Source: Acidovorax sp. Root219
GTDB taxonomy: Bacteria; Pseudomonadota; Gammaproteobacteria; Burkholderiales; Burkholderiaceae_C
Reading direction: 5' to 3'
NCBI RefSeq assembly: GCF_001428665.1
Contig: NZ_LMIJ01000016.1
Coordinates: 103,796 to 167,795, forward strand
Length of the DNA: 64,000 bases
The translations under genes and the position numbers were made by a program. This document shows, one piece after another, positions 49,229 through 58,421 of this stretch. Each line of letters begins with the position of its first letter. Position 1 is the first letter of the stretch. The notes below the pieces were generated by a model. It did not search any database and was not told where the DNA came from. It saw only the letters and a list, made by a program, of their open reading frames with translations.

Positions 49229-50356
49229 TCACCCCACTGCGCTGGTGGCCGGGTGGGCTGGCGCGTTGCTGCTGCCGCTGGACTGTGCTCCCTGCACGAT
49301 GTCGTGCACGAAGCGCAGCTTGACCATGGCCCCGGAAGACAGGGCAAACGGGTAGGCATCGTCCTGCCCGAGGCTGCGGTTGAGGCTGTTGAGCAGCAAG
49401 GTCAGCGGCACCCATTGGCGCACCATGTCGTGAAAGTCCGGGTGGTTGGCCACGAACGGGTCGGTCACATGGTGGCGCATGGCCATGTGCGGGTCGGGCA
49501 CGGTCACTGCGGTCTGGTAGCTGGCAGCGGTTTCCAGCAGGTCCACCATGTGCAGGTAGTGGGCCCAGGTTTCGGCCCAGTCTTCCCATGGGTGGGCGGC
49601 GGCATAGGCGCTGACATGGTTCAGGAACCAGTCGTTGCCATTGCTGCCCTTGGCATAGTGCGCATCGAGCGCGGCGGCGTAGTCCTGCCGCTCGTCACCG
49701 AACACTGCGCGGAACGCGTCCAGCCGGTGGCCATCGCGCACCAGCTGGTCCCAGTAGAAATGGCCGGACTCATGGCGCAGGTGGCCGATCAGGGTGCGGT
49801 AAGGTTCGCCCAGCGCGATGCGCCGGCGTGCACGCTCGTCGTCATCGGCTTCGGCCACGTTGAGGGTGATGGTGCCGCCCTGGTGGCCGGTGAGGATGGC
49901 GGGCCCCCCCAGCATATCGGCCAGGAACTCGAACACCGGCCCGTAGCGGCCTGGGGCCGGCTCCAACCCCAGGCGGGCGAGGGTGTAGAACAGCTGGCGC
50001 TTGGCGCCCTCGATCTGTTTCCAGCGGCGCAGGTTGGCCATGTCCGACAGATCAGGCAGCAGGCGCGTCTGCCGGCACGACACGCACAGCTGGGCATAGT
50101 CGTTGGACGGCACGGCGAAGTTGCATGCGTCGTAGGTGGTGTGGTTGTGGCACATGCGGTACAGCCGGCCGCTGTACTGCGCTGTACCCCGCTCACCCAG
50201 GCGCCGCCACAGGTCCGGGCCATCCTGGGGGGCCGGCGTCAGCGCCGCCATCGTCTGCTGGTCGGGCAGAAAGGCCAGCGCGCTGCCACAGTGCAGGCAT
50301 TGCACGCTATCGAAAAACACCAGATGACCGCAGTGGTCGCAATTGAATACCCGCAT
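49229..50356 (-). CDS. Putative zinc-binding metallopeptidase
   Basis: 375 residues. A zinc ribbon opens the protein (FNCDHCGH...CLHCGS, later CVSC). The middle carries LIGHLRHESGHFYWDQL, an HExxH metallopeptidase motif. The following regions (GDERQDYAAALDAHYAKGSN, WEDWAETWAHYLHMVDLLET) match the family annotated as zinc-binding peptidase. The natural substrate is unknown. A terminator for the BON gene lies just upstream of its start. Confidence 0.88.
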   Translation of the reverse strand: MRVFNCDHCGHLVFFDSVQCLHCGSALAFLPDQQTMAALTPAPQDGPDLWRRLGERGTAQYSGRLYRMCHNHTTYDACNFAVPSNDYAQLCVSCRQTRLLPDLSDMANLRRWKQIEGAKRQLFYTLARLGLEPAPGRYGPVFEFLADMLGGPAILTGHQGGTITLNVAEADDDERARRRIALGEPYRTLIGHLRHESGHFYWDQLVRDGHRLDAFRAVFGDERQDYAAALDAHYAKGSNGNDWFLNHVSAYAAAHPWEDWAETWAHYLHMVDLLETAASYQTAVTVPDPHMAMRHHVTDPFVANHPDFHDMVRQWVPLTLLLNSLNRSLGQDDAYPFALSSGAMVKLRFVHDIVQGAQSSGSSNAPAHPATSAVG

Positions 50357-50445
50357 GGGCTGAGCTTAAACCCAGACGCCGTGCGACAGTGGACTCAATG
50401 GAGGGTCTTCCATGCAAATGGGGCTCCAAGCCATGCCGCAATGGC

Positions 50446-50482
50446 AAAAGCAGGCCCGGCGGTGAAGCCGGAGCCTGCTTTT
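50446..50482 (-). terminator. Intrinsic terminator, works on both strands
   Basis: AAAAGCAGGC (50446-50455) pairs with GCCTGCTTTT (50473-50482). On the minus strand the stem ends in TTTT, so it ends the BON-protein transcript before the peptidase gene. Confidence 0.75.
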
Positions 50483-50522
50483 GGGCCATCAGCGGTTTTC
50501 ACCGGCCGATGGCGGGCGTCGT

Positions 50523-50840
50523 TCAGGGACGAACGACGATGCTGTTGCGCACTTCGCGCACATGCTTGGTGTTGCGGGCAATGTTTTCAGCCTGGTTCTT
50601 CTCGGAGGCGGACTTGGCGAAGCCCGACAGCTGTACCGTGCCGTTGAGCGTTTCCACGCTGATCGAGGTGGCGGAAACGGACTTGTCTTCAGCCATCTTG
50701 GCCTTCACGGCGGTGGTGATGCCTGCGTCATCGACGTAGGAGCCCACAGTTTGCTGGTCGCGTGCCACCGAGCAGCCCGTGGCGGTGACGATGGTGAGGC
50801 CGGCAACTGCGGCAAAGGCGAGGGCACGTGCGTATTTCAT
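50523..50840 (-). CDS. BON domain lipoprotein
   Basis: 105 residues. The N-terminus is a lipoprotein signal (ALAFAAVAGLTIVTATGC, with the lipobox Cys). One BON domain follows (ITTAVKAKMAEDKSVSATSI, VQLSGFAKSASEKNQAENIA), as in OsmY-type periplasmic stress proteins that bind membranes. It is transcribed alone, with a probable -10 element CCTACAGT upstream and the terminator at 50446-50482 downstream. Confidence 0.9.
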   Translation of the reverse strand: MKYARALAFAAVAGLTIVTATGCSVARDQQTVGSYVDDAGITTAVKAKMAEDKSVSATSISVETLNGTVQLSGFAKSASEKNQAENIARNTKHVREVRNSIVVRP

Positions 50841-51010
50841 GGTTTTTCCTTCTTCAGTGGTATTGGGAACGCGGGTGCTTTGGCAATTTCAATCAACCGG
50901 TCTTTTGCACCCTCCATGACCGGCTGACTGTAGGTTCTGGAACACTGGCCTGTGGCCCCTGTCCCAGTAAATTTCGGGTTCGTCGGCGGTTGCTTGCCCG
51001 CCGGCTGGAT

Positions 51011-51400
51011 TCAATAGCTGCGGCGGCGCGATGCCCACAGGATCAGGCTGGCGGTCAGGGCCCCCACGCCGGCAGCGATGACGATCGACTTGCCGGGCTG
51101 CTCGGCCACGTACTTGCTGGTCGCATCGGCCACGTCCTGCACCTGGCGGCGGGCGCGGGCGCTGGCTTCGGCCGCGTAGTCGATGCTGCGGCTGGCCAGT
51201 TCCTGGGCGCGTGCGGCCAGATCGTCGATGGCAGGGTCGGCTTCCCGGCGCAGCGCACGGACCTTGCTTTCTGCCTTGTCCAGTGATCCATTGGCGAGGT
51301 TGCGCGTGCTTTGCACTGCATCCTGGGCGCTTTGCAGCACGTCGTCGGTCAGGGTGCGGGCGCTTTCGGCAACCTTGTTGGTGGCGGATTGGATGGTCAT
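51011..51400 (-). CDS. DUF883/ElaB-like membrane-anchored stress protein
   Basis: 129 residues from an ATG preceded by AAGGAG. A long helical, charged N-terminal part (ESARTLTDDVLQSAQDAV, RALRREADPAIDDLAARAQE) ends in a single membrane segment (SIVIAAGVGALTASLILWA) and a basic tail RRRSY. This is the architecture of ElaB/YqjD proteins, which bind ribosomes at the membrane in stationary phase. It lies 54 bp after the DUF1328 gene and probably shares its promoter. Confidence 0.82.
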   Translation of the reverse strand: MTIQSATNKVAESARTLTDDVLQSAQDAVQSTRNLANGSLDKAESKVRALRREADPAIDDLAARAQELASRSIDYAAEASARARRQVQDVADATSKYVAEQPGKSIVIAAGVGALTASLILWASRRRSY

Positions 51401-51454
51401 TGGTTCACTCCTTGGTGTAGACGATGGGATGGTCGGCAAGCTGGGAGGGGGCTT

Positions 51455-51619
51455 TCAGCCCCTTCGCAGCAGGCCCACGACGAAGGTGACAACGGCCATG
51501 ATCACGAACACGAAGAACAGGATCTTGGCGATACCCACGGCACCTGCGGCAATGCCGCCGAAGCCGAAGAGGGCTGCGATCAGTGCGATGACCAGAAAAA
51601 CGACGGCGTAGTGCAGCAT
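51455..51619 (-). CDS. DUF1328 family small membrane protein, 54 aa
   Basis: [20 protein letters not shown] is the DUF1328 opening. [16 protein letters not shown] segment and a second membrane span ending GLLRRG follow. The 54-residue length is that of the family, whose function is unknown and which is often induced by stress. A short motif TACATTGGAGTCA upstream is shared with the miniprotein gene at 61258-61332. Confidence 0.85.
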   Translation of the reverse strand: MLHYAVVFLVIALIAALFGFGGIAAGAVGIAKILFFVFVIMAVVTFVVGLLRRG

Positions 51620-51681
51620 GTGCTTCTCCATTGGGGCCGGACATCCGGCGAGAGGTTCAGTCAGCGCCTTTCGTTGGCGCC

Positions 51682-51694
51682 TGACTCCAATGTA
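51682..51694 (-). promoter_or_regulatory. Probable promoter element of the DUF1328 gene
   Basis: On the minus strand TACATTGGAGTCA lies 63 bp before the DUF1328 start. A near-identical TACAGTGGAGTCA is placed 36 bp before the 24-residue miniprotein start at 61332. TACA(T/G)T could be a -10 box, but no good -35 is seen in either, which suggests an activator. Confidence 0.4.
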
Positions 51695-51898
51695 GGTGGC
51701 CGGTGTCGGGCAGGATGCCGGTGGCCGGCGCGCCGTTTTGTCGGTGGCTGGACGCCCGCCTTGTAGGACAGCGGCTTGCTGGATGGAGCCGGGCGGGTCG
51801 TGGGCTGGCGAACCGGGGGATTGCCCTTTCCCCAGTCCTGCTGTTGCGGCAGGGGAAAAGGCTTTCAGGACGGGGCAGGTGCGCCTGCTGCGCGCCGG

Positions 51899-53272
51899 TC
51901 AGGCGGGGCTGTGCTGCAGCGGCAGAATGGCCGAGACCAGCGCGCCATTGCCAGGCCGCGAGGTGATGGTCAGGCGCCCGCCGGCCGCCTCCACGCGGTG
52001 GCGCATGCCGGCCAGGCCATGGGAGGACGGGCTCACGCTGGCCGGGTCGAACCCCTGGCCATCGTCGCGCACCTGCACGGCCACGTGCTTGGGGTGGCTG
52101 TGCACAGAGACCAGCACCTTCTGCGCCTTGGCGTATTTGCCGATGTTGGTGAGCGATTCCTGCACCAGCCGGTAGACGGTCAGTTGTGTGGTGTCTGGCA
52201 GCTGCACGGGCTCCAGGCTGGTTTCCACCTCGATGCCGGCGCGTTCGCCGTACTCGCGCGCAAGGATCTCGATGGCGGCCGTCAGCCCCAGGTTGGACAG
52301 CGACGAGGGGCGCAGGTCTTCGATGATGCGGCGCTTGAGCGCAATGCCGCTGTTGAGTGTCTCGGTCAGGTGGCGCAGGCGCTCGGCGATCTCGGGCACC
52401 TGGATGTCGATCTTGGATTTGAGGCGCGCCACGTCGAGCTTGGCCGCCGTGAGCAGGGCGCCCAGTTCGTCGTGCAGTTCGCGCGCCAGGTGCCCCCGTT
52501 CGTCTTCGCGCACCTGCTGCAGGTGGCTGGCCAGCTCGGACAGCGTGGCCGTGCGCTCGCGCACCAGGCCTTCGAGCCGGTCGCGCTCGCGCTCCAGCAG
52601 CAGTTGCTCGCGCAGGCTGAACTGCTGCAGCGCGGTGGCCTGGCGCAGGTACATGAAGAACGCCAGCAGCCCGATGGCGGTGACGGTGGCGATGCCGATG
52701 CGCGAGAGCATCAGCGAGCGCAGCACCTGCGCCTGCCCCTGCTTGACAACGACCGCGCTGCGGTCGATGAGGGCCTGTGCATGCTTGCGGATGGCCTCCA
52801 TGTTCTCCATGCCCACGTCGGTGTGCAGGATGAACTTCCAGGCATCTTCGTTGCCCTGGCGGCGCAGTTTGAGGCTGAGCTCCATCTCGGCGAGCTTGCG
52901 CGAGATCTGGCGCGACAGCAGCGACAGCTCCTGCATGTCGTCGGGCGAGTCGAGGAACTGGTTGCGCAGGTTGTCGAGGTCCTGCTGCACGCTGGCCAGC
53001 GCCTTGTCGTAGGGTTCGAGGTAGCGGTCGTTGCCGGTGAGCAGGTAGCCACGCTGCCCGGTCTCGGCATCGAGCATGCTCTGCAGCAGCCGGTTCAAGG
53101 CCCCGTGCGTCACCTGGCCATGGGCCATCTGCGTGACGGCGCCCTGCGATCGCATGTGGCCGACCTCGTTGATCCCCACCAGCACCATGGCCGCGAGCAG
53201 TGCCATCGGCAGGCTCAGGGCCATTTTGCGGACTTTGGGAAGCAAGTCCTTGGAGATCTCATGCAAATTCAT
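51899..53272 (-). CDS. CHASE3-type sensor histidine kinase (HisKA_3, NarX-like)
   Basis: 457 residues. An N-terminal membrane helix (MALSLPMALLAAMVLVGI) is followed by a periplasmic CHASE3-like domain (residues about 35-180: LLQSMLDAETGQRGYLLTGN), a second helix (IGIATVTAIGLLAFFMYL), a coiled coil, the HisKA_3 phospho-acceptor ERGHLARELHDELGALLTAA and a small HATPase (DDGQGFD). It is divergent from a NarL-type response regulator 124 bp away, its likely partner. CHASE3 kinases sense unknown envelope or stress signals. Confidence 0.9.
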   Translation of the reverse strand: MNLHEISKDLLPKVRKMALSLPMALLAAMVLVGINEVGHMRSQGAVTQMAHGQVTHGALNRLLQSMLDAETGQRGYLLTGNDRYLEPYDKALASVQQDLDNLRNQFLDSPDDMQELSLLSRQISRKLAEMELSLKLRRQGNEDAWKFILHTDVGMENMEAIRKHAQALIDRSAVVVKQGQAQVLRSLMLSRIGIATVTAIGLLAFFMYLRQATALQQFSLREQLLLERERDRLEGLVRERTATLSELASHLQQVREDERGHLARELHDELGALLTAAKLDVARLKSKIDIQVPEIAERLRHLTETLNSGIALKRRIIEDLRPSSLSNLGLTAAIEILAREYGERAGIEVETSLEPVQLPDTTQLTVYRLVQESLTNIGKYAKAQKVLVSVHSHPKHVAVQVRDDGQGFDPASVSPSSHGLAGMRHRVEAAGGRLTITSRPGNGALVSAILPLQHSPA

Positions 53273-53395
53273 ATGCGTTATTCTGGATAATGTCCACAGA
53301 CCAGCTGACGGCGCTGCCAAATGGCGGGTGATCTGAACGCAGGTGCATTCAACAAAAATTGGGAGGGGCAAGCCTTCTCCCCGAAAGAACGCTCA

Positions 53396-54028
53396 ATGAT
53401 CAAGATCGGCATTGTGGATGACCATGCAATTGTTCGCTCCGGACTTCGCCAGTTCCTGTCCGAGCATGTGGACCTGCGCGTGGAAGGCGAGGCCTCCAAC
53501 GGCCGCGAAGCCATCGACCTGGTGCGCACCCACGAAATCGACGTGCTGCTGATGGATCTGTCCATGCCCGGCCAGAGCGGCCTGGATGCGCTGGCCATGC
53601 TGCGCGCCAAGGCGCCCGACATGGGTATTTTGATCCTCAGCGGCTACCCGGAGGAGCATTACGCCATCAATCTCATCCGCCAGGGGGCCAGCGGCTACCT
53701 GAACAAGGAATGCGACCCCTCCGAGATCGTGGAAGCCATCCGCATCATCGCCCTGGGCAAACGCTACCTCACGCCCGCCGTGGCGGACCTGCTGGCCCAG
53801 CAGCTCAACCGCAAGGACGACGCCCCGCCGCACGAGCAGTTGTCGGAGCGCGAGTTCCAGGTGTTCCTCAAGCTGGCCAAGGGCGAGACGGCCGGTGACA
53901 TCGCCAAGTCGCTGTCGCTGAGCGTGAAGACGGTAAGCACCTACCGCACGCGCCTGATGGAAAAGATGAGCCTGTCGTCCAACAGCGACCTGACCTACTA
54001 CGCGCTCAAGAACCGCCTGATCGATTGA
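53396..54028 (+). CDS. NarL/FixJ-family response regulator
   Basis: 210 residues from ATG at 53396. A receiver domain (GIVDDHAIVRSGLRQFL, phospho-acceptor in VLLMDLSMPG, K in GYLNKECDP) joins a LuxR-type helix-turn-helix (LSEREFQVFLKLAKGETAGD, LSLSVKTVSTYRTRLMEKM). It is divergent from the CHASE3 kinase gene and should receive phosphate from it. The GTAGG-N6-CCTAC dyads found near 54660 and 61426 could be its sites, but that is inference. Confidence 0.92.
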   Translation: MIKIGIVDDHAIVRSGLRQFLSEHVDLRVEGEASNGREAIDLVRTHEIDVLLMDLSMPGQSGLDALAMLRAKAPDMGILILSGYPEEHYAINLIRQGASGYLNKECDPSEIVEAIRIIALGKRYLTPAVADLLAQQLNRKDDAPPHEQLSEREFQVFLKLAKGETAGDIAKSLSLSVKTVSTYRTRLMEKMSLSSNSDLTYYALKNRLID

Positions 54029-54143
54029 GCGCAAGGCCACCTGGCTGCAAGGGGGCCGCAGCTTCCGCGCCGCCCTTGCCCTGCCCAGGCAGGCGCGCTT
54101 CTTCATCAAGGCTAGAGTGCGTGCTGGCGGTGCGCCAGCGCGC

Positions 54144-54560
54144 TCAAGGCGTGCCGCGCACGGGCGTGCGGGCGTCGGGGGAGGGGTGTACGCTGCCATG
54201 CTCTATGCAGTAGTCCACCAGGGCATCGATTTCGTTGGATTTGTCGAACACCGCATCCACGCCCAGTTGGGCGCAGCGCATGCGGATGTCGGGGGTGGCA
54301 TAGTTGCTCAGCACCACCATCTTCTGGTGGGGCCTGCGGTCGCGGCAGGCGGCCAGCACGCCCAGGCCACTGCCTTGGCGCAGGAACAGGTCCACGATGG
54401 CCAAGTCCCACTGTTCCTGGTGGCCGGTGAGCCAGCCCTTGCCTTCGTCTTCGGTTTCCGCCACCCCCACCGCCTCGACGGATGCCAGTTCTTCCAGAGT
54501 ACCGATGAGGTTCTCGCGGATGGTGGCATTGTCTTCAACGATGTACGTGCGGAGTTTCAC
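54144..54560 (-). CDS. Stand-alone response regulator receiver protein
   Basis: 138 residues of receiver domain only: YIVEDNATIRENLIGTLEEL carries the acidic pair, LAIVDLFLRQGSG the phospho-acceptor Asp, and AVFDKSNEIDAL the conserved Lys. There is no output domain, so it signals by protein contact or acts as a phosphate sink. It lies convergent to the NarL-type gene. A palindrome at 54660-54675 is about 100 bp upstream of its start. Confidence 0.88.
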   Translation of the reverse strand: MKLRTYIVEDNATIRENLIGTLEELASVEAVGVAETEDEGKGWLTGHQEQWDLAIVDLFLRQGSGLGVLAACRDRRPHQKMVVLSNYATPDIRMRCAQLGVDAVFDKSNEIDALVDYCIEHGSVHPSPDARTPVRGTP

Positions 54561-54659
54561 TACGGATCCAGGTGACGGTCGGTGCAGCCAAGCGTTGGCC
54601 CGGTTCTGAATTTAACCGAAGTGCCTCTTACATTCTGACAGCGGCTGCACGCAGGCTGT

Positions 54660-54675
54660 GTAGGAGTGCTCCTAC
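54660..54675. promoter_or_regulatory. GTAGG-N6-CCTAC dyad
   Basis: GTAGGAGTGCTCCTAC lies about 100 bp upstream of the stand-alone receiver gene and overlaps the stop of moeB. The same 5-6-5 arrangement recurs at 61426-61441. It may bind a dimeric regulator of the FixJ/NarL type. No T-run follows, so it is not a terminator. Confidence 0.45.
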
Positions 54676-55421
54676 GGTGACGCACACACAACACATCCGG
54701 GTGCTCGCTCCACGTGCATGGTGCTCCATTCCATCGAGCGGCCATCCAGCATCATCAGCCGCCCGGCCAGCGTGGTGCCCACCCCGGTGATCAGCTTCAG
54801 CGCCTCAGCCGCCTGCATGGTCCCGATGATGCCGACCAGGGGCGCGAACACCCCCATGAGCGCGCAGCTGACCTCCTCGAACTGCGCGTCCGGCGGGAAG
54901 ATGCAGGCGTAGCAGGGTGCCTTGCCGTTGCGCGGGTCGATCACCGTGATCTGGCCATCGAAGCGGATCGCCGCCCCCGCCACCAGCGGCACGCCGTGGC
55001 GCACGCAGGCTGCGTTGACCGCATGGCGGGTGGCGTAGTTGTCGCTGCAGTCCAGCACCACGCTGGCGCCGGGCAGCAGTTCGTTGAGCAGGGCCGCATC
55101 GGCGCGGGCCTTGATGGCCCGGACCTGGACTTCGGGGTTGATGGCCGCCACCGCCTGCGCGGCCGACTGCACCTTGGGCGTGCCCACGCGCGCCGTGGTG
55201 TGCGCGATCTGGCGCTGCAGGTTGGTCAGGTCCACCGTGTCATCGTCCACCAGCGTGATGCGGCCCACGCCGGCGGAGCCCAGGTACAGCGCCGCAGGCG
55301 AGCCCAGGCCCCCGGCGCCGATGATGACGGCATGGGCGGCCAGCACGCGCTCCTGCCCCTCGATGCCGATCTCGTCGAGCAGGATGTGGCGCGAATAGCG
55401 CAGGAGTTGGTCGTCGGTCAT
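54672..55421 (-). CDS. moeB: ThiF/MoeB family adenylyltransferase
   Basis: 249 residues. VIIGAGGLGSPAALYLGSAG binds ATP, LVDDDTVDLTNLQRQI is the family strand, and DCSDNYATRHAVN holds the active acid. Two CxxC pairs (CYAC, CVVC) bind zinc. There is no C-terminal rhodanese domain, so it is a MoeB/ThiF-type enzyme adenylating the C-terminus of a sulfur carrier (MoaD or ThiS). The symbol moeB is the usual one in this context, but a ThiF role cannot be excluded. The ctpA gene lies upstream. Confidence 0.88.
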   Translation of the reverse strand: MTDDQLLRYSRHILLDEIGIEGQERVLAAHAVIIGAGGLGSPAALYLGSAGVGRITLVDDDTVDLTNLQRQIAHTTARVGTPKVQSAAQAVAAINPEVQVRAIKARADAALLNELLPGASVVLDCSDNYATRHAVNAACVRHGVPLVAGAAIRFDGQITVIDPRNGKAPCYACIFPPDAQFEEVSCALMGVFAPLVGIIGTMQAAEALKLITGVGTTLAGRLMMLDGRSMEWSTMHVERAPGCVVCASP

Positions 55422-55492
55422 GGGGCGAGGTTGGGTGCTGCAGGTCGGGCTGCGATTGTGCGGGAGATTGCCTGCGCGCGATGGCAGGCGTG

Positions 55493-55525
55493 AAAAAGGC
55501 CAGACTCCCTGGGGAGGCCGGCCTT
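55493..55525 (-). terminator. Intrinsic terminator of ctpA
   Basis: On the minus strand AAGGCCGGCCTCCC pairs with GGGAGTCTGGCCTT across a 2-3 base loop and is followed by TTTTT. It lies about 30 bp after the ctpA stop and before moeB. Confidence 0.8.
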
Positions 55526-55556
55526 GTGCGGGTTTGGGCTGCGCTCAGCGAAGAGC

Positions 55557-56993
55557 TCAGTTTTCCTTCTTGTCTTCCTTGCGCTCGGTCAGCGTCTTGC
55601 TGACCAGCACGGGGCGGCCCTTGAGCTGGTTCAGGGCCTGCACGAGCTGGAAGTCCTTGTCGGTGCCGAACTCGGGCGCCTTGCGGTCGGCGGCAGGCTT
55701 CTTGGCCTCTTCTTCCAGGCGTTTGCGGGCTTCTTCGCGGGCCTTTTCACGGGCGGCGTCCTTCTTTTCTTCGCCCTGGCCGCTGCCCAGGTGCTTGTCC
55801 AGGTCGGCTTCGCGCATGCGCAGGGCGGCGAACACGTTGCCTTCCTCGGACTCGTCGATCATCACGTCGGGCACGATGCCCTTGGCCTGGATCGACTTGC
55901 CGCTCGGCGTGTAGTAGCGCGCCGTGGTCAGCTTGATGCCCGTGTCCGGGCCCAGGGGGCGCACGGTCTGCACCGAGCCCTTGCCGAAGGTCTGGCTGCC
56001 CATGATGGTGGCACGCTTGTGGTCCTGCAGCGCGCCGGCCACGATTTCGCTGGCCGAGGCCGAGCCTTCATTCACCAGCACCACCATGGGCACCGACTTG
56101 ATGGAGGCGGGCAGGCGGCGCAGAGGGTCGCCGCCGCTGCGGCGCTGGTAGTACTCGGGCGCTGCCTTGTAGGTGGACTTGCTTTCGGCCAACTGGCCGT
56201 TGGTGGTGACCACCGTGACGTTGTCGGGCAGGAAGGCGGCGGAGATGGCCACGGCCGCGTCGAGCAGGCCACCCGGGTCGTTGCGCAGGTCGAGCACCAG
56301 GCCCTTGATGTTGGGGTCCTGCTTGTACATCTCTTCCATCTTGCGCACGAAGTCGTCGACCGTGCGTTCCTGGAACTGCGACAGGCGGATCCACGCGTAG
56401 CCGGGTTCGATCACCTTGCCCTTGACGGACTGGGTCTTGATCTCTTCGCGCGTGATGGTCACCGGGAAGGTGCGGCTCTCGTCCTTGCGGAAGATGGTGA
56501 GCGTGACCTTGGTGTTGGGCTCGCCGCGCATGCGCTTGACGGCGTCGTTGAGCGCCAGGCCCTTCACGGCCGTTTCATCGATCTGGGTGATCAGGTCGTT
56601 GGGCTTGAGGCCAGCGCGGAACGCGGGCGAGCCTTCGATGGGGGAGACCACCTTGATGAGCCCATCCTCCTGCGTGATCTCGATGCCCACGCCGACGAAG
56701 CGGCCCGACGTACCTTCGCGGAATTCCTTGAAGGACTTCTTGTCGAAATACTGCGAGTGCGGGTCCAGGCTGGCCACCATGCCGGAGATGGCATCGGTGA
56801 TGAGCTTCTTGTCGTCCACCGGCTCGACATAGTCGGTCTTGACCAGGCCGAACACGGCCGAGAGTTGCTGGATTTCTTCCAGAGGCAGTGGGGTCATGGC
56901 GCCGCGCGCGACGGTCTGCAATGACACCGTGGTGAGCGCTCCGGCCACCACGCCTACCGATACCCATCCTGCAATTTTGAGTTTTTGGCCCAT
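55557..56993 (-). CDS. ctpA: Carboxy-terminal processing peptidase (S41)
   Basis: 478 residues. A membrane anchor/signal (IAGWVSVGVVAGALTTVSL) precedes a conserved N-terminal helical region (LDPHSQYFDKKSFKEF), a PDZ domain (VGVGIEITQEDGLIKVVSPI) and the catalytic domain with Ser in VLVNEGSASASEIVAGAL and Lys in MGSQTFGKGSVQ. A Lys/Glu-rich helix lies near the C-terminus. It trims or degrades periplasmic proteins. It forms a core cluster with gpmA on the same strand upstream and moeB downstream. Confidence 0.94.
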   Translation of the reverse strand: MGQKLKIAGWVSVGVVAGALTTVSLQTVARGAMTPLPLEEIQQLSAVFGLVKTDYVEPVDDKKLITDAISGMVASLDPHSQYFDKKSFKEFREGTSGRFVGVGIEITQEDGLIKVVSPIEGSPAFRAGLKPNDLITQIDETAVKGLALNDAVKRMRGEPNTKVTLTIFRKDESRTFPVTITREEIKTQSVKGKVIEPGYAWIRLSQFQERTVDDFVRKMEEMYKQDPNIKGLVLDLRNDPGGLLDAAVAISAAFLPDNVTVVTTNGQLAESKSTYKAAPEYYQRRSGGDPLRRLPASIKSVPMVVLVNEGSASASEIVAGALQDHKRATIMGSQTFGKGSVQTVRPLGPDTGIKLTTARYYTPSGKSIQAKGIVPDVMIDESEEGNVFAALRMREADLDKHLGSGQGEEKKDAAREKAREEARKRLEEEAKKPAADRKAPEFGTDKDFQLVQALNQLKGRPVLVSKTLTERKEDKKEN

Positions 56994-57121
56994 AGAACAC
57001 CTTTTGCCGCGTCAATATACACCTTGGAAGGGCCAAACCCGCCGCAGTTCCGCGCCGGGACTCGCTTTCAGGCGTTTTAAGGGTTTTATCAGCGGGCTTT
57101 ACACCCGCTTCACGCCCTTTC

Positions 57122-57865
57122 TTACGCCTTGCCTTGCGAAGCGACTGCCGCAGCGGCCTTGGCCGCCGCTTCAGCGTCACCCAGATAGTAGTGGCGTATG
57201 GGCTTGAGGTCGGCATCGAGCTCGTATACCAGTGGAATCCCGTTGGGAATGTTCAGGCCCACGATCGCATCGTCCGAGATGTTGTCCAGGTACTTGACCA
57301 GGGCGCGGATCGAGTTGCCGTGCGCCGCCACCACCACGCGCTTGCCGCCCTGGATGGCCGGAGCGATGGATTCGCTCCAGAAGGGCAGCACGCGCGCCAC
57401 GGTGTCCTTGAGGCATTCGGTCAGCGGCACCTGGCCGGCATCCAGGCGGGCGTAGCGCACGTCGCTGCGCTCGCTGCGCGGGTCCGTGGCTTCCAGCGCC
57501 GGTGGCGGCGTGTCATAGCTGCGGCGCCAGACCAGCACCTGGGCATCGCCGTACTGCTTGGCCATGTCGGCCTTGTTCAGGCCCTGCAGCGCGCCGTAGT
57601 GGCGCTCGTTCAGGCGCCAGCTGTGCACCACGGGCAGCCAGGTGCGGTCCATCTCGTCCAGGGTGTGCCACAGCGTGCGCGTGGCGCGCTTGAGCACGCT
57701 GGTGTAGGCCACGTCGAACTCGTACCCCTCGGCCTTGAGCAGGCGGCCAGCGTTCTTGGCCTGGTCCACGCCGGTGGGGGTGAGGTCCACGTCGGTCCAG
57801 CCGGTAAAGCGGTTTTCCAGGTTCCAGGTGGATTCGCCGTGGCGGATCAGTACGAGTTTGTGCAT
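57122..57865 (-). CDS. gpmA: 2,3-bisphosphoglycerate-dependent phosphoglycerate mutase
   Basis: 247 residues. [20 protein letters not shown] carries the RHGE phospho-histidine motif, [12 protein letters not shown] the substrate-binding residues, and [16 protein letters not shown] the second catalytic His. It interconverts 3- and 2-phosphoglycerate in glycolysis. It is divergent from the rhodanese gene, 72 bp away. Confidence 0.96.
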   Translation of the reverse strand: MHKLVLIRHGESTWNLENRFTGWTDVDLTPTGVDQAKNAGRLLKAEGYEFDVAYTSVLKRATRTLWHTLDEMDRTWLPVVHSWRLNERHYGALQGLNKADMAKQYGDAQVLVWRRSYDTPPPALEATDPRSERSDVRYARLDAGQVPLTECLKDTVARVLPFWSESIAPAIQGGKRVVVAAHGNSIRALVKYLDNISDDAIVGLNIPNGIPLVYELDADLKPIRHYYLGDAEAAAKAAAAVASQGKA

Positions 57866-57937
57866 GGTTTCCCTTGGAGAAGCGGGTCAAAACCATACAT
57901 TCTAAAATTGCGCTGTTCGCCAACCCAAGGAATCCCC

Positions 57938-58345
57938 GTGAAATTCATTATCGACAACTGGTATCTGTTCTTCGTTGCACTGGCTTCGGGCGGCATGCTG
58001 ATGTGGCCTTTGCTCAAGAACGCCAGTGGTGGCACGCTTTCGCCCGCTGGTGCCGTGCAGCTCATCAACCGCGAAAAAGCCGTCGTCATCGACGTCTGCG
58101 AGACCGAGGAATTCGCGGCCGGCCACGTAGGTGGTGCCAAGAACGTCCCCCTGAACCAGCTCGAAGAGCGCCTGCCGACCACGGTGAAGAACAAGGCCCT
58201 GCCGCTGGTGCTGGTATGCGCCACGGGCGCGCGCGCCAACCGCGCCGTGGGCATCGCCAAGAAGCTCGGCTACGAGAACGTCCAGGCCCTGGCCGGTGGC
58301 CTCAATGCCTGGCGCGAAGCCAGCATGCCGGTTGAAAAGGCCTGA
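57938..58345 (+). CDS. Membrane-anchored rhodanese-like protein
   Basis: 135 residues from a GTG preceded by AAGGAAT. One N-terminal membrane helix (WYLFFVALASGGMLMWPLL) is followed by a single rhodanese domain with active-site Cys in VLVCATGARANRAVGIAKKL. It may move sulfur or reduce thiol oxidants at the inner membrane. It starts the operon that continues with grxC and secB, a conserved Burkholderiales order. Confidence 0.92.
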   Translation: MKFIIDNWYLFFVALASGGMLMWPLLKNASGGTLSPAGAVQLINREKAVVIDVCETEEFAAGHVGGAKNVPLNQLEERLPTTVKNKALPLVLVCATGARANRAVGIAKKLGYENVQALAGGLNAWREASMPVEKA

Positions 58346-58421
58346 GAAGCCCCTAGATAAAAGGCATGGGCGCCTGGCGCCCCCCTCCGCCGCCGCAGCC
58401 CCTCTACGAAAGATGCCCGCC

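Noticed and set aside
57060..57121. Hairpin GCGGG/CCCGC after gpmA as terminator
   Set aside because: It is not followed by a T-run on the minus strand.
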